DNA of 64,000 nucleotides from Flammeovirgaceae bacterium UBA2338 (GTDB taxonomy: Bacteria; Bacteroidota; Bacteroidia; Cytophagales; Cyclobacteriaceae), in the NCBI GenBank assembly GCA_002344795.1, contig DDUM01000001.1, positions 61,282 through 125,281 of the forward strand, given 5' to 3'. Shown in pieces: positions 1 through 8,424 of the stretch (position 1 is its first letter; each line of letters starts with the position of its first letter). The position numbers and the translations under genes were made by a program. The notes under the pieces are model-generated. The model searched no databases. It was not told the origin of the DNA and saw only the letters and a program-made list of their open reading frames with translations.

Positions 1-257
1 TTGCTCATTTTGATGAGGAAGCCATGCGCTATGGACTGAAAGCTCTAATGGCACTGAGGCGAGAAGGTATATCATCTGAGATTTACCCAGACATCAGTAA
101 GCTTAAAAAGCAACTGGACTATGCCAATAAGAAAAAGATTCCATATGTTGTTGTTATCGGTCCCGATGAAATGAAGAGCGGAGTTCTTACTTTTAAGGAC
201 ATGAAAACCGGTGACCAGCAACAAATGACGCTGGAGGAAATATTAATTCAATTCTGA
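1..257 (+). CDS. hisS: Histidyl-tRNA synthetase, C-terminal fragment
   Basis: This is the 3' end of a gene that begins before the window; the frame is open from base 3 with no start codon needed. The visible 84 residues match the class IIa anticodon-binding domain of histidyl-tRNA synthetase, an alpha/beta fold with the typical run ALMALRREGISSEIYPD followed by KKIPYVVVIGPDE. The full enzyme charges tRNA-His in the cytoplasm; its catalytic domain is outside the window. The stop is one base before the TTG start of the histidine ammonia-lyase gene, so the two are probably co-transcribed. ProRS and ThrRS have related C-terminal domains, but the residues here fit HisS best. Confidence 0.85.
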   Translation, partial: AHFDEEAMRYGLKALMALRREGISSEIYPDISKLKKQLDYANKKKIPYVVVIGPDEMKSGVLTFKDMKTGDQQQMTLEEILIQF

Positions 258-258
258 T

Positions 259-1749
259 TTGAGCAAGACACATTCCATCTCTACCAATAAACTGACCCTC
301 TCTGATATTCACGAAATATTGAATGGTCAAATCAATTTATCAAAAGAGGCAGCAACAAAAATTACAACTTGTCGCGATTACCTTGATAAAAAGGTGAGCG
401 AATCCGCTACACCGGTTTATGGCATTAACACCGGCTTTGGATCCCTTTATAGTAAAAACATTCCTGCGGAAGAACTCGGAAAGCTTCAGAAGAACCTGGT
501 GATGTCACATGCATGTGGCGCAGGCCCGGAAGTACCTGCCGAGATCGTGCATCTCATGCTCTTTTTAAAAGTACAGTCACTGGCCTATGGATACTCTGGC
601 GTACAACTTGAAACGGTTGAACATCTGATCTCTTTATATAATAATAGAGCACTCCCTGTAGTTTATGAAATGGGTTCGTTGGGGGCATCCGGAGACCTGG
701 CACCACTAGCACACCTTACCCTTCCGTTGATTGGATTGGGCGAAGCCGATTACAATAACAAACGATACGCTGGCAAAGATCTCTTAGATGAGTTGGGTTT
801 ATCCCCTATCTCCTTCAAAGCCAAGGAAGGTCTGGCCTTGTTGAATGGCACACAATTTATGAGTGCCTATGGTGTTTGGTCCACCCTTCACGGACAACGT
901 TTGTTGAGACTTGCTAATCTTATTGGGGCATTATCCCTGGATAGTTTTGATGGTCGCATTGAACCCTTTGATGAATTGGTGCACGCCATCCGACCACATC
1001 AAGGGCAAATGAGCGTAGCTCAGGATGTGAAAAGAATATTAAAGGGTAGCGGCATTCTTGCCCAACCCAAAAAGCATGTTCAAGACCCTTATTCTTTCCG
1101 GTGTATCCCTCAGGTACATGGTGCCACAGATGATGTAATCCATTTTGTAGCGCAAACGTTCTTAACCGAAATCAACAGTGTTACCGATAACCCTAACTGT
1201 TTTCCGGAGGAAGATAAAATTATTTCAGCAGGTAATTTTCATGGGCAACCATTGGCGCTTGCCATGGATTTTTTAGCCATCGGGTTGGCAGAACTGGGAA
1301 GTATATCAGAAAGAAGAACCTATCAACTCATTTCCGGATCACGCGAATTGCCCAATTACCTTGTGGCCAATCCGGGTATCAATTCAGGATTGATGATACC
1401 CCAATATACCTCTGCTTCAATGGTAAGTCAAAACAAACAATTGTGCACTCCCGCGTCCGTTGACTCTATTGTTTCTTCTAACGGGCAAGAGGATCATGTG
1501 AGTATGGGTGCCAATGCCGCCACAAAATTATACCGGGTGGTCAACAACCTGTATTCCATATTGGCAATAGAATTGATTACCGCGGCACAGGCGCTGGAAT
1601 TCAGGAGACCACTTAAAACCTCTCCGATTTTGGAGAAATTGGTAGATACTTTCAGGGCTACTGTTCCGTTTATAGAAACAGACCGTTTACTTCATGATGA
1701 CATGGTGAAGGCGGAAAAATTTCTTAAGGAATTTAACCTCAACAAGTGA
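259..1749 (+). CDS. hutH: Histidine ammonia-lyase
   Basis: HutH removes ammonia from L-histidine to give trans-urocanate, the first step of histidine degradation. The Ala-Ser-Gly triad that cyclises into the MIO electrophile is at residues 143-145 inside GSLGASGDLAPLAHL. The conserved YGINTGFG motif, with the active-site tyrosine, starts at Tyr54. At 496 residues the length is normal for the family. The start is a TTG one base after the hisS stop; no better ATG precedes the conserved N-terminus. No hutU, hutI or hutG is present in the window, so the rest of the pathway must lie elsewhere. Tyrosine or phenylalanine ammonia-lyase is possible from the fold alone, but the overall sequence reads as HutH. 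Confidence 0.92.
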   Translation: MSKTHSISTNKLTLSDIHEILNGQINLSKEAATKITTCRDYLDKKVSESATPVYGINTGFGSLYSKNIPAEELGKLQKNLVMSHACGAGPEVPAEIVHLMLFLKVQSLAYGYSGVQLETVEHLISLYNNRALPVVYEMGSLGASGDLAPLAHLTLPLIGLGEADYNNKRYAGKDLLDELGLSPISFKAKEGLALLNGTQFMSAYGVWSTLHGQRLLRLANLIGALSLDSFDGRIEPFDELVHAIRPHQGQMSVAQDVKRILKGSGILAQPKKHVQDPYSFRCIPQVHGATDDVIHFVAQTFLTEINSVTDNPNCFPEEDKIISAGNFHGQPLALAMDFLAIGLAELGSISERRTYQLISGSRELPNYLVANPGINSGLMIPQYTSASMVSQNKQLCTPASVDSIVSSNGQEDHVSMGANAATKLYRVVNNLYSILAIELITAAQALEFRRPLKTSPILEKLVDTFRATVPFIETDRLLHDDMVKAEKFLKEFNLNK

Positions 1750-3641
1750 AGCTGAAGTTTGCACTCATCGCTGGAGCGCTTTTATGGGTAAGTGTTGCCA
1801 TGGCGCAGCCTTATACCAGTGCGCTGGGGCGGTTTCAGGTAGATCAAATTAAGGGTTGTGCTCCTTTTACAATAACGTTGACCAACCTGCTTGCTGGTAA
1901 TTGTAACGGTGCCAATCCATGCGCGATGGATTTTCAGGGAAACGGACAGCAAACACTTAACCTCTTTACTTTTCAATACAACACACCCGGTGTTTATAAC
2001 CTTCAGGTGTTGTACCAGGGGCAGGGTGCTGACAACATTACCATTACCGTGACCGAAAACATTCAACCCAATTTTGAAATCTATTCCTGCGCCAATTCAG
2101 ATGTTACCATTAAAGTATTAGAAAAAAGCTATCAGCAATTGGTGATTGACTTTACCAATGATGGCATTCCAGAAACGATTATTCCCAGCGGGAACAATGC
2201 TACAGCATTTCACGACTACGCCACTCCAGGCAATAAATCCATTTCCGTAAGAGGTCTCAATATTAATTCTGCTGATAATTGTGACTCCAAGGTGCAAACT
2301 TTCAATGCGCTAACTTCTCTTCCTGCTCCTACAATCACCAAGCTTACTACAATAAACAAGTCACAAATAAAACTGGACTTTAGCACACAACCACACATTC
2401 AGTATCGCCTTGAAATCGCGGTAAACAGTGCCGGGCCTTTTCAACAGTTGGCCACCCTTTACGACACCTCTACTTTCACCGTTGCCAATTTAAATGCAGA
2501 AGTCAATTATTACTGCTTCCGGTTGAGCGCCTACGATGCATGCATCGGGTTTAATAATTACTCCAATATAATCTGTAGCCCTAAGTTTAACCTAAATATC
2601 CAAAGTGGTATTAACCAACTGACCTGGACTACCGCCAACACAGGCATACAAAGTACCGAAGTAGAAAGAGATGATGCTACGCATACCATTATTCCAGGCG
2701 CCCCTGCCAGCTTTAATGATATTGACATTGAATGCAAGACCAACTACTGCTACAAAATTATCAACCGATATGCTGGTGGAGTGACAAGTGAGTCGCTGCA
2801 ATTTTGCGGAACGTCTTTCAGAATTGACAATCCGCCCGGTATCACCAATGCAAGCAGTGTAGTTACACCACAAGGACTCAATATTGAATGGATCCAGGAT
2901 CCAGCCAGTGCGCCACTCAAGTACAACATCCTTATCGCCAACGATGGTAAAACATTTACCAACCTGGGTACTTCTCACACCACAAAATTTACTCACAAAG
3001 GTTATTTGTCTGAGAGCAACTTTACATACCTCATCAACTACACTGATGAGTGTGATAATAAAAGTCAGGAAGGGATTATTATTAATCCGATACGGATGAC
3101 CGGGTTTATGGAAAACAACATTGTAACCTTAAACTGGACTGAATACGAAGGCTGGACTAATGGCGTAAGTGAGTACATCATTGATAAGTACAACTTGCAA
3201 GGCGAATTGTACCGATCCATCAATGCCGGTATCAGCACCACGTTTGTAGATGATGACGCAGACCCTGATCATCAGTTTGTCACCTACAGCATTAGGGCAA
3301 GGCCAAATCAAAGCGGAATCACCGCCTCCATTTCCAATTCGATGAATTTTATCAAAGACTCAAAAATCTTTTTCCCAACAGCTTTCAGCCCAAATGGAGA
3401 TCAACTCAATGATCATTTTTTTGTATCAGGTCAGTTTATTGTAAAAATGGAATTATCCATCTTTAACCGATGGGGCGAATTGATGTTTACTACTGGCAAA
3501 AAGGGTGAGACATGGGATGGCACATTTAATGGAAAACCTGTAGCAGAGGATGCATACGTGTGGTCTGCTGAGGTGACGGATCTGGCGGGGCGAACTTATA
3601 AGGAAACCGGAACCGTAATACTATTAAGGAGGAAACGATGA
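1746..3641 (+). CDS. Secreted T9SS cargo protein with gliding-motility-type C-terminal domain
   Basis: The protein has 631 residues. It starts with a signal peptide (MKLKFALIAGALLW..., cleavage near residue 20 after AMA). A PKD-like region follows at about residues 25-105. The middle has several beta-rich, fibronectin-like stretches with paired cysteines. The end, from about residue 541 (FFPTAFSPNGDQLNDHFFV to the Arg-Arg-Lys-Arg tail), is a type B sorting domain of the type IX secretion system. Such domains carry proteins across the outer membrane for release or anchoring. The GTG start overlaps the hutH stop by four bases, so translation may be coupled. The function of the exported part is unknown; adhesion or a surface structural role is a reasonable guess. 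Confidence 0.85.
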   Translation: MKLKFALIAGALLWVSVAMAQPYTSALGRFQVDQIKGCAPFTITLTNLLAGNCNGANPCAMDFQGNGQQTLNLFTFQYNTPGVYNLQVLYQGQGADNITITVTENIQPNFEIYSCANSDVTIKVLEKSYQQLVIDFTNDGIPETIIPSGNNATAFHDYATPGNKSISVRGLNINSADNCDSKVQTFNALTSLPAPTITKLTTINKSQIKLDFSTQPHIQYRLEIAVNSAGPFQQLATLYDTSTFTVANLNAEVNYYCFRLSAYDACIGFNNYSNIICSPKFNLNIQSGINQLTWTTANTGIQSTEVERDDATHTIIPGAPASFNDIDIECKTNYCYKIINRYAGGVTSESLQFCGTSFRIDNPPGITNASSVVTPQGLNIEWIQDPASAPLKYNILIANDGKTFTNLGTSHTTKFTHKGYLSESNFTYLINYTDECDNKSQEGIIINPIRMTGFMENNIVTLNWTEYEGWTNGVSEYIIDKYNLQGELYRSINAGISTTFVDDDADPDHQFVTYSIRARPNQSGITASISNSMNFIKDSKIFFPTAFSPNGDQLNDHFFVSGQFIVKMELSIFNRWGELMFTTGKKGETWDGTFNGKPVAEDAYVWSAEVTDLAGRTYKETGTVILLRRKR

Positions 3642-3719
3642 TTTGATAGCCGTTGCTTCAAGTATTCGGTATTTACACGTTCCATTGTTCATAATTCTCC
3701 AGCCAGTAAAAAATTATCC

Positions 3720-3727
3720 TAAATTTG
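3720..3727 (+). promoter_or_regulatory. Possible -7 box for ybaB
   Basis: TAAATTTG matches the Bacteroidota -7 consensus TANNTTTG and ends 25 bases before the ybaB ATG. I see no convincing TTG -33 element at the usual 19-21 base spacing, so this rests on the -7 box alone. Confidence 0.35.
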
Positions 3728-3752
3728 CATCTTTCAATAAACAGAACAAGCG

Positions 3753-4088
3753 ATGCTGGACATGATGAAAATGATGGGCAAAATGAAAGAAGTGCAGGCC
3801 CGCATGAAAGAAGCACAAGACAACCTCGTACATGTAAAGGCTACCGGTGAATCTGGAGGTGGGATGGTGAAGGCTACCGTGAACGGAAAAAAACAAGTGA
3901 TAGAATTGGATATTGATCCCACCATCTTAAAAGCAGACGACAAAGTTCTTATTCAGGATCTCTCCATAGCCGCAATCAATATAGCAATGGAAAAGGCTGA
4001 GGTATTGGCAAAAGAAGAGATAAAGAAAAGTACAGAAGGGTTGATTCCCAATATACCAGGAATGGACCTTAGCAGTTTCATGGGATGA
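3753..4088 (+). CDS. YbaB/EbfC family nucleoid-associated protein
   Basis: This 111-residue protein begins MLDMMKMMGKMKEVQARMKEAQ, the methionine- and lysine-rich helix typical of YbaB/EbfC. It continues with the GGGMVKATVNGKKQ beta-hairpin and the ELDIDP motif of the family. These proteins form dimers with a tweezer shape that bind DNA. In many bacteria the gene sits next to dnaX and recR, but not here. The stop overlaps the start of the next gene as ATGA, so it is likely translated together with the glycosyltransferase. Confidence 0.9.
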   Translation: MLDMMKMMGKMKEVQARMKEAQDNLVHVKATGESGGGMVKATVNGKKQVIELDIDPTILKADDKVLIQDLSIAAINIAMEKAEVLAKEEIKKSTEGLIPNIPGMDLSSFMG

Positions 4089-5101
4089 GCCGTGTTGCTG
4101 TTGTCATTCTCAATTACAATGGCAAAGAGCTGCTTGAAAAGTTTCTTCCGTCCGTAACAGCATTTAGCGATGACGCACAAATTGTAGTAGCCGACAACAA
4201 CTCCACAGATGGGTCGAAAGATTTCCTGCAACAGGCCTATCCACAAGTAATATTAATTCCTATTTCTTCCAATCTCGGCTTCTGTGGTGGATACAACTTT
4301 GCACTCCAGCAGATTCAGGCCGAATACTATGTGCTACTCAACTCAGATGTAGAAGTATCGTCCAACTGGCTGGAGCCGATTATTTCCCTTTTGGACAATG
4401 ACCCATCAATTGCTGTAGCCCAACCTAAGATTTTATCGTATCGCGAGAAGCAGTTATTTGAATATGCTGGGGCTGGTGGTGGATTTATTGATGCGCTCGG
4501 ATACCCCTTTTGCCGAGGGCGAATCTTTGACACGGTGGAAGAAGATCGGGGGCAATACAACGACACCGTCCCCATCTTTTGGGCCACAGGTGCCTGCATG
4601 GTGATCCGTGCTGAACTTTACCATTCAATGGGTGGTCTGGACGAGACCTTTTTTGCCCACATGGAAGAAATAGACCTATGTTGGAGATTGAATAGGGCCG
4701 GACATAAAGTGATGTATTGCGGGAGCAGTACCGTATACCATGTAGGTGGGGCAACGCTTGACAAGTCCAACCCAAGAAAAACTTACTACAATTTCAGAAA
4801 TGGGGCTATTTTACTCATTAAGAATCTGAGCCCGGGGCAGTTGCTGTATAAGTTACCCATCCGGGTGGGGTTGGACTGGGTAGCCGCCTTAAAGTTCTTA
4901 CTCACAGGGTATGGTAAAGATTTTGTGGCCGTATTACGGGCTCATCTTTATATCCTCATCCATTGCTTTGGGCTTTTTTCCAAAAGATCATCCAAGTTGC
5001 CTTATAAAGTGCTTCAAATCTACAGGGGCTCAATCATTGTTGATTACTACATAAGAAGGAAGCACAAGTTCAGCGATCTGGACTTTAGTAGTCCCAGATA
5101 G
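4085..5101 (+). CDS. Glycosyltransferase family 2
   Basis: A GT-A fold glycosyltransferase of 338 residues. The N-terminus VAVVILNYNGKELLEKFL and VVADNNSTDGS bind the nucleotide sugar. NSDVEV (about residues 88-93) is the DxD-like metal-binding site. The downstream EEIDLCWRLNRAGHKV motif contains the likely catalytic acidic residues. It resembles rhamnosyl- or N-acetylglucosaminyl-transferases that build cell-surface polysaccharide; the donor cannot be read from sequence. A hydrophobic C-terminal stretch may hold it at the membrane. The start overlaps the ybaB stop by four bases, and its 3' end overlaps the convergent PspC gene by 17 bases. Confidence 0.85.
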   Translation: MSRVAVVILNYNGKELLEKFLPSVTAFSDDAQIVVADNNSTDGSKDFLQQAYPQVILIPISSNLGFCGGYNFALQQIQAEYYVLLNSDVEVSSNWLEPIISLLDNDPSIAVAQPKILSYREKQLFEYAGAGGGFIDALGYPFCRGRIFDTVEEDRGQYNDTVPIFWATGACMVIRAELYHSMGGLDETFFAHMEEIDLCWRLNRAGHKVMYCGSSTVYHVGGATLDKSNPRKTYYNFRNGAILLIKNLSPGQLLYKLPIRVGLDWVAALKFLLTGYGKDFVAVLRAHLYILIHCFGLFSKRSSKLPYKVLQIYRGSIIVDYYIRRKHKFSDLDFSSPR

Positions 5102-5315
5102 TGCTTCTTCTCCTCATGTGCCTTCTCATATTCATGACAAAAGCCAGCACGAGGTAGATAATCACAGGGGATCCAAGCGTAAGAAAAGAGACATAAATAA
5201 AGAACAGCCTGATGCTGGAAGTGGCTATACCAAGCTTCTCTCCTAGCCGGGTGCAAACACCAAAGGCATATTTCTCAAAAAAATGTTGGATTCGTTTTAT
5301 CAATTCACTCATCAT
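5085..5315 (-). CDS. PspC domain protein
   Basis: A 76-residue protein with an amphipathic N-terminus (KYAFGVCTRLGEKLGIATSSIRL) followed by one hydrophobic segment (FFIYVSFLTLGSPVIIYLVLAF). This is the layout of the PspC domain found in envelope-stress membrane proteins. The protein contains only this domain; the larger PspC proteins carry extra C-terminal regions. The gene has no psp partner here. It is convergent with the glycosyltransferase and the two share 17 bases at their 3' ends. A second open frame on the same strand (5047-5256) is a shadow. Confidence 0.8.
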   Translation of the reverse strand: MMSELIKRIQHFFEKYAFGVCTRLGEKLGIATSSIRLFFIYVSFLTLGSPVIIYLVLAFVMNMRRHMRRRSTIWDY

Positions 5316-5447
5316 ATTACCTCAATTTTAAGAAACCAAACCATTTACCTGAGTAAACGTCCATTTATCGACATTAAAAACATCCCACAAATATAAGCGG
5401 TTAAAACCCTACTCTGGGAGGCTAGAATCTTATTTTTTTGAGTATAA

Positions 5448-5478
5448 TTGCAAAAAAATACTGATAAGCATACCTTTG
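5448..5478 (+). promoter_or_regulatory. Bacteroidota-type promoter of the OmpA/TPR lipoprotein gene
   Basis: A TTG -33 element (5448-5450) is followed after 20 bases by TACCTTTG (5471-5478), which matches the Bacteroidota -7 consensus TANNTTTG. It lies 31 bases upstream of the ATG at 5510 in a 194-base gene-free interval. Transcription would begin a few bases downstream, near 5485. Confidence 0.6.
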
Positions 5479-5509
5479 CAACTCGCTTAAAAACTTTAAA
5501 CAAAAATCC

Positions 5510-7282
5510 ATGAGAAAATTTGTGTACGCATTCCTGATCATCGGAACGTTAACCTTTACAGGGTGTACGCTTCCTAGTATGATTAAGATGTCTAAGGAAC
5601 AAAATTTAACTGTTACTCCTAACCCTCTTGAAGTTCATAAGGATACCGTTAGCTATGAAATGGCAGCCAACCTACCTGTCAAAATGTTGAAAAAAGGAAC
5701 CGCCTACAACCTGAACTCCTTCTATAAGTATGGTGACAGTGAAGTTGCAATGGATCCTATCTCTTTCAAGGCTGAAGATTATCCAAATGCCAAGACAGAA
5801 GAGCCTTCGGTGACCAAATCTTTCTCTTTTCCATACCAACCAGCTTATAAGACTGGAACGTTAGAAGTAGAAGGTGTAGCTGTAAAAGGTGCTAAAACCA
5901 AAACTACTCCTCGATTGGCAGTAGCTACAGGCATCATCACTACCTCCAAATTGGTTCAAAACTCTTACTATGCAGCTTTTGCTAACCACGGATATAACAA
6001 TCAGGAAGAAATTATCCCTGTTATTATCCCTGATTTCAATTTCCAGCAAGGAAGATCAGTACTCCGTACTTCTGAAACCAGAAGTGAAAAAGGAAAGCAA
6101 TTAGACGCTTTCATCGCTTCTAAAAACATTACAAAAACTGTAACCATTACAGGTACTCACTCACCAGAAGGTGCTGAGCGTATCAACTCACGCTTATCTC
6201 AGGATCGTGCTGCTGTTATCGAAAAGTACTACCGTGCTCAGATGAAGAAGTACGATTACAAGGGAATGGCTGATGAAATCAACTTTATCCTTAAGCCTGT
6301 TGTTGAAGACTGGGCTGGATTCAAAACTGCATTGGCAGCCTATGATGGCATCACTTCTGATGAGAAGTCTGCTTATTTGAACATCATCAATAGCGGTGGA
6401 ACCTTCGTAGATCAGGAAAGACAATTGAGAAAACTTCCTACTTACCGCAAGGTATTCAGAGACGTATATCCTGGTTTAAGAGCAGCTAAAACTGAGATTC
6501 TTACTATCAAAGACAAGAAGACAGACGCTGAAATCTCTGTATTGGCTAAGCAAATTACGCAAGGCCAAATGAAAGCCGATACGCTTTCTTTTGAAGAAAT
6601 GATGTATGCTGCCACACTCACTCCTTCTCTTGAGGAGAAAGCAGCCATCTATACTGCTGCTACTAAGAAAGGTAGCAACTGGAATGCACACAACAACTTA
6701 GGAGCTGTTTACATTGCTATGGCAATTGCAGACAACTCTAAATTGGCTGACATGACAAGCAAAGCTGCTGCTCAATTAGAAATTGCAGCAAGAATGAAAG
6801 AGACTCCTGAAGTGCATGCTAATCTTGCTTCTGTCTCTTTAATGCAAGGCAACCCTTACAAAGCGGCAAGCCACGCTTCAAAAGCATTGAACGGTGCTAG
6901 CGGAGACGTTTCCCGCGGTGTAAATGGTGTGAAAGGTGCTTGTGAAATCTACATGGCTAAGTATGCTGACGCAGTGCGTTCTGAGTCTTCAGCTTTGGAT
7001 ACTGACGTAAACTTGTTCAACAAAGGTCTTGCTCAGCTATTGAACAAAGACTTTTCTAACGCATCTACTTCATTTGCAGAAGCAGCAAGAAAGAATAGCA
7101 ACATGGCCATTGCCCACTACGGAGCAGCTGTAGCAGCGGCTCGTTCTGGAAATGCGGATGGTGTAGCTGCCAGCCTTACCAGTGCTGTGAAGATTGATCC
7201 AAGCTTGAAAGACAAAGCTTTGACTGATCTTGAGTTTGCAGCATTCTCTACTACTGATGCGTTTGGAAACGCGCTGAAGTAA
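5510..7282 (+). CDS. Outer-membrane lipoprotein with OmpA-like and TPR regions
   Basis: A 590-residue predicted lipoprotein. The signal peptide ends in the lipobox LTFTGC, with the lipidated cysteine at residue 19. Residues ~180-255 resemble an OmpA C-terminal domain. They contain the variant GTHSPEG near residue 215 in place of the usual GHTD, then NSRLSQDRAAVIEKYY. From about residue 385 to the end are alanine-rich helical repeats of TPR type (WNAHNNLGAVYIAMA, AHYGAAVAAARSGNA). It probably sits in the outer membrane facing the periplasm and may link to peptidoglycan or act as a scaffold. It is transcribed alone, with a good promoter and a strong terminator, and its codon choice looks like that of a highly expressed gene. 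The exact role is unknown. Confidence 0.75.
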   Translation: MRKFVYAFLIIGTLTFTGCTLPSMIKMSKEQNLTVTPNPLEVHKDTVSYEMAANLPVKMLKKGTAYNLNSFYKYGDSEVAMDPISFKAEDYPNAKTEEPSVTKSFSFPYQPAYKTGTLEVEGVAVKGAKTKTTPRLAVATGIITTSKLVQNSYYAAFANHGYNNQEEIIPVIIPDFNFQQGRSVLRTSETRSEKGKQLDAFIASKNITKTVTITGTHSPEGAERINSRLSQDRAAVIEKYYRAQMKKYDYKGMADEINFILKPVVEDWAGFKTALAAYDGITSDEKSAYLNIINSGGTFVDQERQLRKLPTYRKVFRDVYPGLRAAKTEILTIKDKKTDAEISVLAKQITQGQMKADTLSFEEMMYAATLTPSLEEKAAIYTAATKKGSNWNAHNNLGAVYIAMAIADNSKLADMTSKAAAQLEIAARMKETPEVHANLASVSLMQGNPYKAASHASKALNGASGDVSRGVNGVKGACEIYMAKYADAVRSESSALDTDVNLFNKGLAQLLNKDFSNASTSFAEAARKNSNMAIAHYGAAVAAARSGNADGVAASLTSAVKIDPSLKDKALTDLEFAAFSTTDAFGNALK

Positions 7283-7303
7283 TAGATACATAATTCCTCA
7301 AAA

Positions 7304-7335
7304 AACCCTTCCTGAAGAACAGGAAGGGTTTTTTT
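7304..7335 (+). terminator. Rho-independent terminator
   Basis: A perfect 11-bp stem (AACCCTTCCTG at 7304-7314 paired with CAGGAAGGGTT at 7320-7330) has a 5-base AAGAA loop and a run of T residues. It lies 21 bases after the OmpA/TPR lipoprotein stop and should end that transcript. Confidence 0.9.
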
Positions 7336-7442
7336 GTTTCTGCCATTAGTAGAAAAAACGATCATTCCCTTTATCCAATTAGTCCGTATGCCTATTTTTA
7401 CGCCATCCTGCAAAATGCTGGATTAACTTACTTTTAAGCACC

Positions 7443-8423
7443 ATGAGAGAAATTCAGTTTAGAGAAGCCCTGCGTGAGGCAATGAATGAAGAGATGAGAA
7501 GAGATAAAAATGTCTTTCTCATGGGGGAAGAGGTAGCTGAATACAATGGCGCCTATAAAGTAAGTCAGGGTATGCTGGACGAATTCGGTCCTGAGCGCAT
7601 AATCGATACTCCTATTGCCGAGCTGGGTTTTACCGGAATAGGTGTAGGTGCGGCCATGAACGGAACCCGCCCTATTATTGAATTCATGACATTCAACTTC
7701 TCACTTGTTGCCATCGATCAAGTGATCAACTCTGCAGCCAAGATGATGTCTATGTCTGGTGGTCAGTTTAATATTCCTATGGTGTTCAGAGGGCCTACGG
7801 GTAATGCCGGGATGCTAAGTTCACAGCATTCTCAAAATTTTGAAAGCTGGTATGCCAACTGCCCTGGTTTAAAAGTGGTAATCCCTTCTAATCCATATGA
7901 TGCAAAAGGGCTGCTTAAGACAGCCATCCGTGATGATGATCCTGTTATCTTCATGGAGTCTGAATTGATGTATGGAGATAAGGGTGAAGTACCTGAAGAA
8001 GAATATTTGATCCCAATCGGGTCAGCTAAAGTGGTAAGAGATGGCTCAGACGTGACCATTGTCTCTTTTGGCAAGTTTATGAAAGTGGCATTAAGCACGG
8101 CAGAAGAGCTTCAAAAAGAGGACATTTCTGCTGAAGTCATAGACCTAAGGTCGGTTCGCCCTATTGACTACAATACTGTTGTAGAATCGGTAAAGAAGAC
8201 CAACAGATTGGTAATTATTGAAGAAGCGTGGCCATTGGCCGCTATCTCTTCAGAGATCACCTACCACATTCAAAAACATGCTTTTGACTACCTGGATGCC
8301 CCCATCCACAGAATCAACAGCCTGGATGTGCCTTTGCCTTATGCACCTACTTTGATAGACGCTATTCTTCCCAATGTGGAGAGAAGCGTTCGTGCCGTAA
8401 AAGCCGTTTTATACAGGGATTAG
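7443..8423 (+). CDS. pdhB: Pyruvate (2-oxoacid) dehydrogenase E1 component, beta subunit
   Basis: This 326-residue protein is the beta half of a heterotetrameric thiamine-diphosphate E1 enzyme, which decarboxylates pyruvate and transfers the acetyl group to lipoyl-E2. Typical features are MREIQFREALREAMNEEM, DTPIAELGFTGIGVGAAM (the glutamate region that activates the cofactor), GNAGMLSSQHSQNFESWY, and the transketolase C-terminal domain from about residue 195. The alpha subunit and E2 are not in the window. The same fold serves branched-chain 2-oxoacid and acetoin dehydrogenases; the sequence looks most like pyruvate E1-beta. Its stop is one base from that of the convergent flavin reductase gene. 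Confidence 0.85.
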   Translation: MREIQFREALREAMNEEMRRDKNVFLMGEEVAEYNGAYKVSQGMLDEFGPERIIDTPIAELGFTGIGVGAAMNGTRPIIEFMTFNFSLVAIDQVINSAAKMMSMSGGQFNIPMVFRGPTGNAGMLSSQHSQNFESWYANCPGLKVVIPSNPYDAKGLLKTAIRDDDPVIFMESELMYGDKGEVPEEEYLIPIGSAKVVRDGSDVTIVSFGKFMKVALSTAEELQKEDISAEVIDLRSVRPIDYNTVVESVKKTNRLVIIEEAWPLAAISSEITYHIQKHAFDYLDAPIHRINSLDVPLPYAPTLIDAILPNVERSVRAVKAVLYRD

Positions 8424-8424
8424 A

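Noticed and set aside
2592..2996. Minus-strand open frame of 134 codons inside the T9SS cargo gene
   Set aside because: The plus-strand protein has a signal peptide and sorting domain; several overlapping antisense frames here are random.
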